A stretch of 64,000 nucleotides of DNA from Saccharum officinarum (lineage: Eukaryota; Streptophyta; Magnoliopsida; Poales; Poaceae). The stretch lies in NCBI GenBank assembly GCA_020631735.1, contig CM036223.1, positions 9,710,191 through 9,774,190 on the forward strand. The letters run 5' to 3'. This document shows, in pieces, positions 48,141-59,980 of the stretch; the stretch's first letter is position 1, and each line of letters begins with the position of its first letter. Under the pieces are notes generated by a model. That model was not told the origin of the DNA and did no database searches. It saw nothing but the letters and a program-made list of their open reading frames with translations. The position numbers and the translations under genes were made by a program.

Positions 48141-48153
48141 TTCTACCCCCTTA
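48141..48153 (-). promoter_or_regulatory. Polypurine tract of the outer element
   Basis: AAGGGGGTAGAA on the minus strand, immediately before the 3' LTR. It would prime plus-strand DNA synthesis. The nested element has the same tract at about 57701-57712. Confidence 0.75.
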
Positions 48154-48189
48154 AAAATAATATCGTCCTCGAGATTGGGTGACGCTTAC

Positions 48190-49850
48190 TCAAATAGCTG
48201 CGGATAAGATTTTCTCAGGTCCTCTTCTCTTTCCCAAGTAGCCTCATCTTCTTAATATCGATTCTATTGTACTTTGCACATCTTTATAGTATGGCTTCTT
48301 GTAACTCTTTTTGCAGTTTTCAAGATCTTTATCGGATACTCTTCATATGTGAGATCTTTTTTAATAGCAAGCCCTTCCAAAAGAATCTGCTCTTCTAGTA
48401 CCTGTAAACACTTTTTCAATTGAGAAACATGGAACACATCGTGCACACCTGACAAGCTTTCTAGCAGTTCCAATTGATAAGCCACTTCTCCACGTCTCTC
48501 TAAAATCTTAAAAGGTCCAACATACCTCGGTGCTAGCTTGCCCTTCATATTGAATCTTCTCACATTTCTCATTGGTGACACCTTCAAGTACACATAATCA
48601 CCTACTTTGAAGCTCAACTCTCTTCTTCGGGTGTTAGCATAACTCTTTTGTCTGGATTGTGCCACTCTCAAATTGTCTCTAATCATTCTCACTTGTTCCT
48701 CTACATTTCGCAAAACATCAGATCCAAACACTTGAGTTTCACCTGTCTGGTTCCAGAATAAAGGTGTTCTACACTTACGTCCATATAACGCTTCGAATGG
48801 TGCCATTTTGAGACTTTTCTGGTGACTGTTGTTATATGAAAACTTAGCATATAGCAAGCTCTTGTCCCAACTAGTACCATACTGTAGGGCACAAGCTCTC
48901 AACATGTCTTCCAAGATTTGATTGGTCCTTTCTGTTTGTCCATCGGTTTGGGGATGATATGCAGAACTGAAATTCAACTTTGTCCCTAAAGCTCTATGTA
49001 CCTTGTGCCAAAATTATGATGTAAATTGAGTACCTCGATCAGACATGATCTTCTTTGAGACTCTATGTAAGCACACTATTCTCTCCATATACAACTCTCC
49101 TAACCTTGCACCATTATAGGTAGTCTTGACTGGCAGGAAATGAGCAACCTTAGTGAGTCGATCCACTATTACCCAAATCGAATCATATCCGCGTTGAGTG
49201 CGAGGTAATCCAGTAATAAATTCCATACTGACTTCTTCCTATTTCTACTCTGGTATTTTCATCAGTTGCAGTAATCCTGCAGGTCTTTGGTGCTCAGCTT
49301 TCACCCTTTGACAAGTATCACATATGGCCACATACTCTGTCACATCTCTTTTCAACACATACCACCAATACTTCTCTTTAAGATCCAAATACATCTTGGT
49401 GCTTCCAGGGTGTATTGAATAAGTAGACTCATGTGCCTCTTGTAGAATTGTATCACAAATAGCTTTCACGTCAGGTACACATATCCTTTTCCCAAACCAT
49501 AGACTACCATTCTCATCCAACCTAAAGCCTGGTGCCTTTCCAAGCACTACATTCTCTGCTATCTCATTTAGTTTCTCATGCTCCAACTGACCTCTGCGTA
49601 TGTCTTGCTCCAATGTAGGCTCTATTGCCAATTCCATTACATTATTGACAAAACCCAAGTTGAGATGTTCGATTTCAGCTCGCATCTCTACAGGTATAAA
49701 TGTCAGTTGAAGTCCGTTGGCATAGCTCTTCTTGCTAAGTGCATCAGCCACAACATTTGCCTTCCCAGGATGGTAATGCACCTCCAAGTCATAGTCGTCC
49801 TTGATCAACCCTAACCAACGACGCTGTCTTAGGTTCAGATCTAACTGAGT
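48190..49850 (-). pseudogene. Integrase region of the outer element
   Basis: The minus strand has three open blocks (49808-49245, 49226-49014, 48977-48264) separated by stops. They hold an RNase H tail (VVADALSKK), the zinc finger ([16 protein letters not shown] with an upstream His pair), the core (MEFITGLPR..., VDRLTKVAHFLPV, SDRGTQFTS, AYHPQTDGQTERTN) and a C-terminal tail with FHVSQLKKCL. Integrases insert the cDNA copy into the host genome. In-frame stops between blocks make this copy dead. Confidence 0.9.
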
Positions 49851-49916
49851 GAAGATATACTTTAAACTCTTGTGATCTGTATAGATGTCACTCTTGTGTC
49901 CAATTAGATAATGTCT

Positions 49917-51062
49917 CTAGATCTTTAGAGCATGGACAACTACGGCTAATTCTAAATCATGAGTAGGGTAGTTGAGTTCATGCTTTCTCAACTGCCTTGA
50001 TGCATATGCTACCACTCTTCCTTCTTGCATAAGCACACATCCAAGGCCGAAGCGAGATGCATCACAATAGATAGAGAAGCTCTTGCTTAAATCTAGTAAG
50101 GTCAACACTGGGGCTGTTGTCAACATCTTCTTTAGCTTCTCAAAATTAGCTTGACACTTATCTGACCAGATAAATTTAGCATTCTTCTCTAACAGGGCTG
50201 TCATAGGCTTAGCAAGCTTAGAGAATCTCTCAATAAACCTTCTATAATACCCAGCCAAACCCAAAAAGCTACTACTTTCACTAACACTGGTTGGGGGTTT
50301 CCAGTTCAATACATCTTGCACTTTACTAGCATCTACTGCTATTCCACCATTAGAGACAACATGACCCAGAAAAGAGACTTCCTTCAACCAAAATTCACAC
50401 TTGCTTCTCTTAGCATACAATTTATGTTCTCTGAACTTTTGTAAGACTAACCTCAGATGTTCAGCATGTTCCTCTCTAGTTTTGGAGAATACTAGTATAT
50501 CATATATGAATACCACCATAAACTTATCCAAAAACTCCATGATCACCTTGTTCATTAGATACATAAAGTATGCAGGTGCATTGGTCAACCCAAAAGACAT
50601 AACTGTATACTCATACAAGCTATACCTTGTAGTAAATGTTGTCTTAGGTATATCAGATGCATGGATTTTTAGTAGATGATAGCCAGAACAAATATCAATT
50701 TTAGAGAACACACAAGCACCTTTTAATTGATCAAATAAATCATCGATTCTAGGCAATGGATACTTGTTCTTGATAGTTACTTCATTAAGTGACCGGTAAT
50801 CAACACAAATTCTCCGTGTGCCATCTTTCTTGTCAACAAAGATAACTGGTGCTCCCCAGGGTGAAGAACTAGGGCGAATAAAGCCTTTTTCTTGCAACTC
50901 CTTAATTTGTTTCTTAAGTTCTTCTAATTCATCTACCCCCATTCTATATGGTCTCTTAGCTATAGGTGTGGTTCTAGATAAAAGCTCAATAAGGAATTCA
51001 ATGTCGCAATCAGGTGGCATACCTGGCAATTCATCGGGGAACACATCCGAAAATTCATTCAC
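49917..51062 (-). pseudogene. Reverse transcriptase / RNase H start of the outer element
   Basis: A 381-codon open block has RT motifs in order: [63 protein letters not shown]. The active-site box reads [10 protein letters not shown], so the first Asp of the usual FIDD is Tyr. The RNase H-like [18 protein letters not shown] follows. This substitution alone should abolish polymerase activity. Confidence 0.93.
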
Positions 51063-51074
51063 TACATGATCCTC

Positions 51075-51533
51075 TTAGTTGGCTTCATTTCCCAACTGGT
51101 TCACGGTGGCAGTCGGTTGTGCTTGAACTGCCACTTCAACACTAATTTTGTCTCCATTAGGGGATGTCACAACAACTGCTTTCTCCTGGCACTGAATCAC
51201 TACCTGATGTTGTTTCATCCAGTCCATACCCAAGATAAGGTCAATTCCCGCTGTTCTCAGCACAATGGGGTTCACTTTGAAATCTACCCCTTAAAGAAAT
51301 ACTAGTGGAGAGACTCCAAAAAGAAGCTGGCATGCTACCCCTGGTGAGTTTACTAGCATGGGGTATTTCATTGCACATAAAGGTATGCTATGCATTCTAA
51401 CAAAGGCTTGTGAAATGAAAGAATGTGAAGCACCAAAATCAAAAAGTACTATAGCAGAGATTGAGTTGACGCTGAACGTACCCAACATAACCTCAGGCGC
51501 CTCCTGAGCTGTATCAGATGACACATGGTTCAC
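51075..51533 (-). pseudogene. Aspartic protease region of the outer element
   Basis: Two open blocks are divided by a stop near 51291. The active-site region reads VLFDFGASHSFI, where the family has D-S/T-G-A, so the residue after the catalytic Asp is changed. DLILGMDWM follows, as is usual. The enzyme would mature the Gag-Pol polyprotein. Confidence 0.8.
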
Positions 51534-52634
51534 TTCCCAGTGTAAGGAGGTCGAGCATTGGGCCTCTGGTTGCTGTTCTGGTTCTGTGGAGCTTGTTAGT
51601 TCTGCTTCTTAGAACACTAGTGATCATAGTGACCAGCCTCTCCACAGTGATAGCAAGCATTGGGGTTGTTGTTGGGTGCACCACTCTTCACCGGAACATT
51701 GTTGGGCACTCCCTGGCGTGGTGCCTGATTGCCAGACTGCTACTGGGGGCGCTGCTGGTTCTGGTTGCCATACTACTGTGGGTATTGGGGACGCTGCTGG
51801 TTCTGGTTCCGCTAGGGGTACTGGCCACGGTTCCACTGATTGGGTGGCCCCTGGTTTCTCTGTTGAAAACCCTGCTGAGGATAAGCACGTAGGCGGGTGT
51901 TGCTTCTAGAAGCCTGCCCTTGGAGCTTCCTCTTCTTGGCGTCCATCTCCTTGCGCTTATTGTCGATTACAATAGCACGATTCACAAAGTTCCTGAAAGC
52001 TAGGTTAGACATTGAACATCAGCTGCAACTGGAGACCATCATACAGCCCCTTTAGAAAGTGACGCTGCTTGTCAGAATCTTTTGCCACCTCATCAGGAGC
52101 ATAATGTGATAATTGAGCAAACTTGTCATGATATTCCGCCACGAACATGGATCCCTGCTTGAGAGCACGAAACTCCTCTTGTTTAAGCTCTATGAGTCCC
52201 TCAGGAATATGGTAAGACCTGAAACTATTAGTGAACTCCTTCCAAGTGATGGGTGGAGCGTTGTTTGGGCATCCATATTGATAAGACTCCCACCATTCTT
52301 ATGCAGCTACTTGTAGCTGGCCAGAAGCGTACAACACCTTCTCAAGATCACTGCACTGGGCTATGTTTAACTGTTTCTCCACAGCCTTCAACCAGTCATC
52401 TGGCTCCAAAGGATCGGAAGCATAGGTGAACACTGGCGGACGTCCTTTCATGAACTCCCCGCGCTTGTCCCTGAACACTGGCTGACTGTCAAGGCGGTCC
52501 ATCACCACTTGCATAAGTTATGCCTGCATCCCCATAAGTTGTTCAATAGTCACCGGCGGTGGCGGTGGTGGTGGATCCATGAGTGTGCCACGTCCACGGC
52601 CATGTCCACGGCCTCGTCCTCCTCTGGCGGCCAT
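51534..52634 (-). pseudogene. gag region of the outer element
   Basis: It starts at the ATG at 52634 (MAARGGRGRGHGRGRG, a Gly/Arg-rich head). Stops follow at codon 39, near 52299 and near 52016. Capsid-like text is recognisable (WWESYQYGCP..., LIELKQEEFRALKQGSM). Near 51660-51620 the CCHC zinc knuckle reads CYHCGEAGHYDH and then a TAG before the last Cys. Gag would form the virus-like particle. Confidence 0.82.
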
Positions 52635-53329
52635 CTGCTTCCAAACAAATGTGCAAGACTTTTAGAGATCTTTCAAATATTTATAAATCACTTATATAAG
52701 ATAAATAGCATCGCTGGAAGTTTTCTGGGCGAGTTTCAATATCAGCAGATTTGTAATTAGGTCATAACTCAAGTTTTAGAGACCAAACAGAGGCATGCCA
52801 TACACAGTTAGAAAGCTTAAGAAGTTTGCTACAAATTTTATTTAGAACTCTTTTACAGATTCGGACGGCTACCTAATCAAAAACTGAGATAAACAGATTC
52901 TGTCCTGAGTCTCAGACTGCGCAGAAACATCAGATTGTAACAGATATATCTCCCAAACTTGAGCTGATAATAATGTGGTTCTAGTGGAAAATGAAACATA
53001 CATAGGTCTATTTTATTCCACAAAAATTTCACATTTTTTGGATATATGGATTCAGAGATACGAGATAATCATCATAGGCTGCTCCGAAAAACAGCACAGC
53101 AGAGGTACGAATTATCAAACCCAACTATATTAAATAAGGACTAAACTTAAGGTTTCGATACTTTAGAACATGTGGATATGCCCACACTGTTCTCAACAGT
53201 CAAACAAACTCCAAATCAAGCATGTCCATAAGCACAAACAACTAATCATTTAAAGGTTCATGGGACACACATAAACTCAACAAGACTCGCAATCTAACAA
53301 CGTATTTATTTCAGCGGGCAGCAAAGCAT
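52635..53329. other. Spacer between the extra ORF and gag
   Basis: Non-coding in all frames that I can judge. It contains a stretch (about 52740-53100) with GTTAGAAAGCTTAAGAAGTTT-like text that recurs in the nested element at about 58970-59230, which links the two families. Confidence 0.5.
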
Positions 53330-53692
53330 CTATGGGGCTCTATCAACCATGGTAAACTTCATATCCTTCTTCTTGTAGATGGCGGGCTGCCCAAGCTGAG
53401 TGGCCAAGTCATCAATCTACTTCTGAAGGAGTTTCTCGGACTTCTGTGCCACACGAAGCTCCTCCTTGAGTGCTTCATTGGCCTTATGCATGGCACAGAG
53501 GTGTCTCACCGTGGTATCCATGGTTGGATCAGTCGCCGAGGGAGCCAACATCGCCCATGTTCTTTCCGTATGGTCATAGCGTGGGAGGAACCTGTAACGA
53601 TTCTCCCGCATGGCCTCAAAGCGACGGCCATGGTAGTACAGGTAGGCCTCCTGTGCAACATCCTCCATGCTGTCATGGACATTGGCGTGCCT

Positions 53693-54253
53693 CAAGATGG
53701 CAACGGGTACGTACCCGACGGGTAGTGCTCACCCGTACCCGTACCCGCACCCGCAAAATTTTACCCGTCGGGTTACCCGTACCCGCATGCGGGTAAAAGA
53801 ATAGTTCCATACCCGTACCCGTCGGGTAATTCTCACCCGACGGGTAACCCGTACCCGATAGCATACCCGAAAATTACCTAAAAATATCAAATAGTCACAT
53901 GCAAAAATAAATCATTCTAAGTTTCCAACAAGTTACAAACATGCTAACAAATATTATTAGCATCATTACAACAAAGACAATCTACTAGAAATATAGTGGA
54001 TGTCTCAATGGACCAAATTCATGACTTATATGCGCTAAAATAACTGAGGTTGACTAGTTATTTTTGCGGGTATGTCTTACCCGCGGGTATGCGGGTATGG
54101 GTAGTATACACCCGCACCCGTACCCGCATACCCGATGGGTATAGGATTTTGCCCAATAACATACCCACGGGTAGAAAATTCATTCCATACCCGCCTCTTT
54201 ATCGGGTAATACCCGTCGGGTACTCGGGTTTCGGGTACCCGTTGCCATCTCTA
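53693..54253. mobile_element. hAT-type element, 561 bp, in the extra ORF
   Basis: The ends AGATGGCAACGGGTAC and GTACCCGTTGCCATCT are inverted repeats. GGCGTGCCT is present on both sides (53684-53692, 54254-54262), fitting an 8-bp hAT duplication plus one shared base. The interior is built of TACCCG/CGGGTA motifs. No transposase. Confidence 0.92.
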
Positions 54254-54705
54254 GGCGTGCCTGGATCTGTGGCTATGGGTAGTCTCCATATCGTGTGAGT
54301 TGTCGGTGTTGTTCCAAGCAATGATGATCACATTGGTCTTCCAATATGTTGCCTCCACAGGGTGCTTGTGCTCCGTACAGTAGTACTTGACAGTGGCAGC
54401 AAGGTCTGGATAATACTCAGCCAGCACAGTAGTGAGCAAGTTGTGGTAGTGAGCATCCTCGGGGGCATCATTGAATTTGTTTCTAGTGGTCCACCCCATC
54501 TCTTCCTGCGCCTTTGGAGCAGCTGAGGGTGGCACAGGTGTCGATGCAGAAGCTGCAGACAACCTCGGTGCAGGTGTAGCAGCGGGAACCGGTGCATCAA
54601 CTGGAGGAATTGGTACAACCACTAGTGTAGCAGCAGGTGCATTTGTTGGGGTATGCAGCTTCACCTCTGCCTCCATGGGCTCCTCCTCCTCATTGTTGGG
54701 GATGA

Positions 54706-57698
54706 TGTCACACCCAGTTTTAAGGACAAAACCAGATATAGACTATATGTGAAATAAAGAGGTCAAATCTCACATATAGCTGTAGATAAGTGTAATATCA
54801 AAAGACAAATGCTTATTAAACATAACACAATAGTATAAGATATAACCTTAGAGAGCAACACAGCAGAAAGACAACTCCGAACACTGGGTGTAACCTTCAT
54901 TCCAGGATCAAACTGACTGGTTGATCACAAGCCTAATAATTCTAAAATCTAGTAGTCTGGTACCCTTCCTGAGATGTGGGAAATAGCAAGAGTGAGTCCA
55001 TGTTGAACTCAGCAAATATATCATGGGGTTCATGAGGCTCAAGAGGCATGACACGGGTTTAACTGCATGTAGCTTCTAGTTGGCAAAGTTTTAGCATATG
55101 AGTAGCATCAAGATGTCTTTAATCCCAGAATCAACATATGATCAGGTAATATGAAGAATGAATAGCAAAAACATAAGCATTTTATAGTTCAATAGTGATC
55201 ATCTATTCTATAAGGGTCCAAGGCCGCTCGTAATCGTGAGCATGACTGATATATCAGTTTTACACTCTGCAGAGGTTGTACACTTTCACTATGAGTCGTG
55301 ATCCCCAAAAGTCTGAGGTCATAACTACCCATTGGTCAGATAAGTTTCACTATGAAATCTTTCCAAGGTTCGTCTAACAAGTTAGGGCCGTTAGGTTTCG
55401 TGGCCTGCAAATGTAGAGCCCCCCTTCCGTATGACACAATGACACGCAGCCTATACACATAGGGACAAAAGCCACACTACACCCAACCCAGAACACACCC
55501 CTCTTGTGCCATAAAGGTAACCACTAACAAGCTAGAAAAGGTCCTCTTATATATGACTAAAACCAGAGCCATGTAGCCCTCATAGCTGTACTGTAAGTCC
55601 CAGATGTTCACTTACAGATAAGTCCTTATGGAGAGAAATCTAGAGAAAACTCTAGCCCTCTTGTTTCTTGTTGCTAAAAATCATCTTTTAGTGTCATTGC
55701 ATATATCATTAATCAAATTACAAGATCATTGTTTATGTGAGCACTAGCAGCTACCCAATGCTATAACCATAGGATTCAAGGAACAAGATCAATACTAAGG
55801 CATCCTTAACAAGGAGACACATGCATAATGAATTAAATGAATTAAGGTGAATAGGTAACAAGGATAATCCCATGCTATACTTGCCTTAAATCAAGATCCT
55901 TTATTTGATTCAAATCTTCAATTAATAGCTTCTTTATCACCACATAAATCTCACCGACTGGACATGATTGTAAAGCACCACACAAGCATCGAGCAATCAT
56001 ACATGAAGCAAACAATAGATCTATATTAGAACAGTACACCAATCATACAAAAATAAGTAAAAGAGTTTGAAACACGATTCTACGCATCGCTATGAACACA
56101 AAGTCGCGAAAAGCACGCTAATCAGAGCTACGGTTGAAAAGATACAACTACCGATATATTTACCCATAAAACTATTAGCTTCATGTATCTTAATTATATA
56201 AAAACATATATAAGATATTTTATAGAGATTATAATTTAAGTCAAATTTAGATTCGAATTATAAAACTAAAGTAAAACAAATCATATTTTATTTACAAAAC
56301 CCAGTTGCATAATTGTTATTTAAGATATGATTCAAACCATGAAATTCTAATATTAGTGACATGATAAACACTATTACAAATGCGTAGATTTCATTGCTAT
56401 GAATCTAACGCAACTTGAATGGCTCAAAACGGAGTTGAAACGTAGAAGATATGAAATAAACAAGATTTCCTCTATTAAAATAATAGATTAAATCTAATCA
56501 CGAATTTTAAAAGTTGAAAATCTACTTAGCAGTAGTATTAACATGTAGATTATGAAATTACGAACCTAACGCAAGTTGAACGGATCAAATCGGAGTTAAA
56601 ACAGAGAAGTTATGGCTAAAACAAAATCAGTGGCAATTCTGTAAATAGCTGAAAACATAATTTATTCTTAACCGAAACAATATATGTTTTCAAATAAAGA
56701 AAACAAAATCTGTAAACATGTTTTGGACTGCGGGTTTATTTTCCAAGAATACAGGGACGGCGGCGGACTTACTTTTGCCGAGGAGAGTATGGTCGGGCTA
56801 GGCAGCGTAGCGGCGACGACGACGGCGACGGCAACGGCGAGAGAAAGAGGAGAAAAATATAATTTACTACACGAGAGATTTCCCAAATTAGGGGCTCCTC
56901 TTACGGTAGTTTTGGTGTGCTTTGCCCATGGGGTAGGTCTATACTTATTGGGAGAAAAACTCTCCACCTTCACATTAACTAGCAATATGGTACTAATTGA
57001 AGTTGCACCATCCGTCTCTACTAACGGGCCTAATTAATCATCAAAGCCCATTAGTAAATAAATGTATGGGTCTTTGAGATTTATTAGGATTATTTCACAT
57101 GGGCTTTGAGCGTTGGGGAAAATAAGAGATTTATTATTTTCGGAATTAATTATTTTCATGGATAAAATAATTCTAGAAAAGTTTAGAATTATTATTTAAG
57201 CCACGAAAAATACTCTGAAAGCTCCGAAAATTCAGGAAAATTTTCCAGAGACATTATAGAACATGAGGAATCCAAATAAAGTATTTGGAGCTCATGATAA
57301 TATATTTTAGAGCATCTAAAAATTAGATTATACTCACAGATAAGTGGAAACAAGCTATATAAATAGCCAAAAAAATTTCTGAGAAGTTTGTAGAGGTTCA
57401 TTGACAGATAAGAAACAAGGAATTTGATTGTAGAAAAATGATATATGTATATCGGGAAAGGAAAATCGATCTAAACGCATTTTGAAAGAACAACTTGAAT
57501 TCATTTTAATCTTTGGTCAAAACCAAGCAATAGAAAAACACAAATGCATCAGCATGAATGCATCAACAAGTTGCTAAACCTTATGATAAATTTCAATTTT
57601 GTGAAATATATTATTTCCCTATGTTTTCATGAGCACAAAAATTCAAAACTAACTCATTTTAGCTCTATTTCTAAAGAATCAAATTTTAGGGTGTTACA
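54706..57698 (-). mobile_element. 3' LTR of the nested element, 2993 bp
   Basis: TGTCACACCC to GGTGTTACA on the + strand. It contains 318 bp (56341-56658) missing from the other LTR. Its ORF at 56668-56985 is mirrored in the 5' LTR at 61624-61941, as expected for LTR copies, and is not a known gene. Confidence 0.93.
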
Positions 57699-59980
57699 AT
57701 TCTACCCCCTTAAGATGAATCTCGTCCCGAGATTCGGAAGAAGTGGTCAAAGACATAGGCATACTCTGTCTTGGAATCCTTCTCACTTTCTTGAGTAGTT
57801 CCATCTTCTTGGTAAAGATTTCACCTTACTTTGCATAGGATAACCTTACCACAAGTAACTTGCTCAACTAATTCCAAAATCTTTACGGGTACTCCGAACA
57901 ACTCTTAGGTAACTCCAATCACTAGGTCACCTTTTCTTTTTAGTCCATACTATCAAATCTCTTTCTTCATATGTTCACCTTCCAATGGAGCCTTCTTACT
58001 TTCTTGGTCCAAAGTAGGTTCCATCACCAACTTCAAAACATTAATGACTATATATGCTCAGAAGTTGCTCAACACTTAAAAACAATGCTTAGTCCATGGT
58101 GTCGTCCGAATCTTCTTAGCAAAATTCTCCTTTGCTAAGGGCATCGATAATGACTCTTACTTTGCTTCTCCAAGTGATAACACACTTCCAAGTCAAAATC
58201 AATTCCAATCCAACAATAATGTCACTTGCTCAACCCCAACTTATTGATAATGTCCACTAGATTCTTACAATCCATGTTGATGTCACTCTTATGTCCAGAT
58301 TATAATGCCCCTAATGAACCTCTGATAGTATCCTACCATTTCCATGAATCTCTAAGTCTCACTTACAACCTTTGATTTGGTGGGTTCTATTTCAACACAT
58401 CATTTACTTTCTGACTCCTTCGTACACCAACCATGAGGGATAACACATCCAAGTGAGGACATTCCTTCTATCAAAACTTGCTTACCATGCTTGGTGCAAC
58501 ATTGAGGTCTTCTAAGTCTTCATAGAATCAACTGCAGTTGTCTAATATCTCCTTCCTATGCCATCAGGTCCAACTTGTCTTGGGTATATTGAAGGTTACA
58601 CTCCCAATTGATGATAGCTCAAAGCGAAGACCAATCCTGATGATTACTCAAGATCCTTATAGACAATCCAACAATTATCAATCTTGAGTTGAGGATATCT
58701 GCGCTTGATGTTGACTTCTCAACCATGGGGTTAACCCATTCTTCCAAGTGAAAAACTAGAATGTATGAAATCTCCATCTTGCATCTTCTTCAACTTGGCT
58801 ACCCCCCTTAAAAAAAGATAAACTAGGGGAACGATAAAGGATAGCTTGCATATTCTTTTGAGTGAATTAACCATCATAAAGATCTTCTGATATCCCAAGG
58901 ATACTCATGTCTATAAGTAGGAACAAGTGATCTGAAATTCCTCGCGGTAGATAAACAGCAGTGCAGAAAAACAGCCATAACTCGAGTTTAGTTAATCCAA
59001 TTAAGTTGCACCTTATACCGTTGGAAAGCTTATCAAATTTTCTACAACTTTGTTATTGATCACCTCCCCAGATTCCGATTTTAAAATATGGTTTCAGAGT
59101 GAGACATGAAATCTATCCAGAAAGTCTGGTAGCGCAGATGCGGCATCTTGCAACAGTTGTATCTAGAGTTCTAAAACTTATATGATGACACGCCTTACTT
59201 GGTTGAAAAGCTTATGAAATCCTCAGCAACTTTTGTATAGAACAATTTCCCATATTCTGTAGTTAAGGTAGTCGAACACAGTGCCCAACAGAAACTGTTC
59301 CTGGTTCCAAACAGTACAGATGCATCGCCTTGTGATTTTCGTATCTCCATACCCAAAATAGCTACCAAGGTGATTCTTGCACTCAGTGAAAGATATTGAA
59401 GTCTAATGTTGTCCAGAATTTTCTCATGATTTATGATTGTCCAAAATCAGAGATATAAAGCGAAGAGTGCAGGCTGCTTCAAAAAGACAGGATAGAGAGA
59501 ATAGAAGAAAACCATATCCCAACTATTTATTTCACTAATCCTTATACCTTAGGCCTATAAACTAAATGAAATTGTGGGAACACCCAACAAGTTCATTGCA
59601 ATCATTACAAAGATCCAAAATAAGCATATGCATAAAGACAATCCAACAAGGCAATATAGGAGCACAACTCAACATTGACTCAACTTGCGATGCTATCGTT
59701 TTCTTTATATAAAGGGAAAAGATCCTAATGCTTCTCTTCCGATGTCGCAAGAAGATGGTAAGATGAGGTTCTAAAAGCATACCAAATCAAGGAGTGAAGA
59801 TGAGAACAAAGATTTTTAAAATAAGCAACAAGGCGGGGATAATATCAAGGGCAAGGATACAATATGGAAGAAAATACCAAGGTTTATAGAACAAGGATTT
59901 TAGTGGTAATTTTAAAACCTTAAGTCGACCAGTTTCTACTAGGCTTGCGTCCTACAGTCAGCATTACTCTGATACCACTC
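57699..59980 (-). pseudogene. Interior of the nested element with pol remnants
   Basis: Text resembling the outer element's pol appears in decayed form. For example, 58230-58320 parallels 49850-49920 and 58375-58500 parallels 50280-50400. All frames are closed. This is an internally deleted relative that would depend on another element for mobility. Confidence 0.65.
59963..59977 (-). promoter_or_regulatory. Primer binding site of the nested element
   Basis: TGGTATCAGAGTAAT on the minus strand, 3 bases inside the 5' LTR, complementary to the 3' end of initiator tRNA-Met for its first 11 bases. Confidence 0.9.

Noticed and set aside
56668..57037. ORFs of 105 and 117 codons repeated at 61624-61993
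   Set aside because: They are repeated because they sit in the two LTRs of one element; no domain is recognised.
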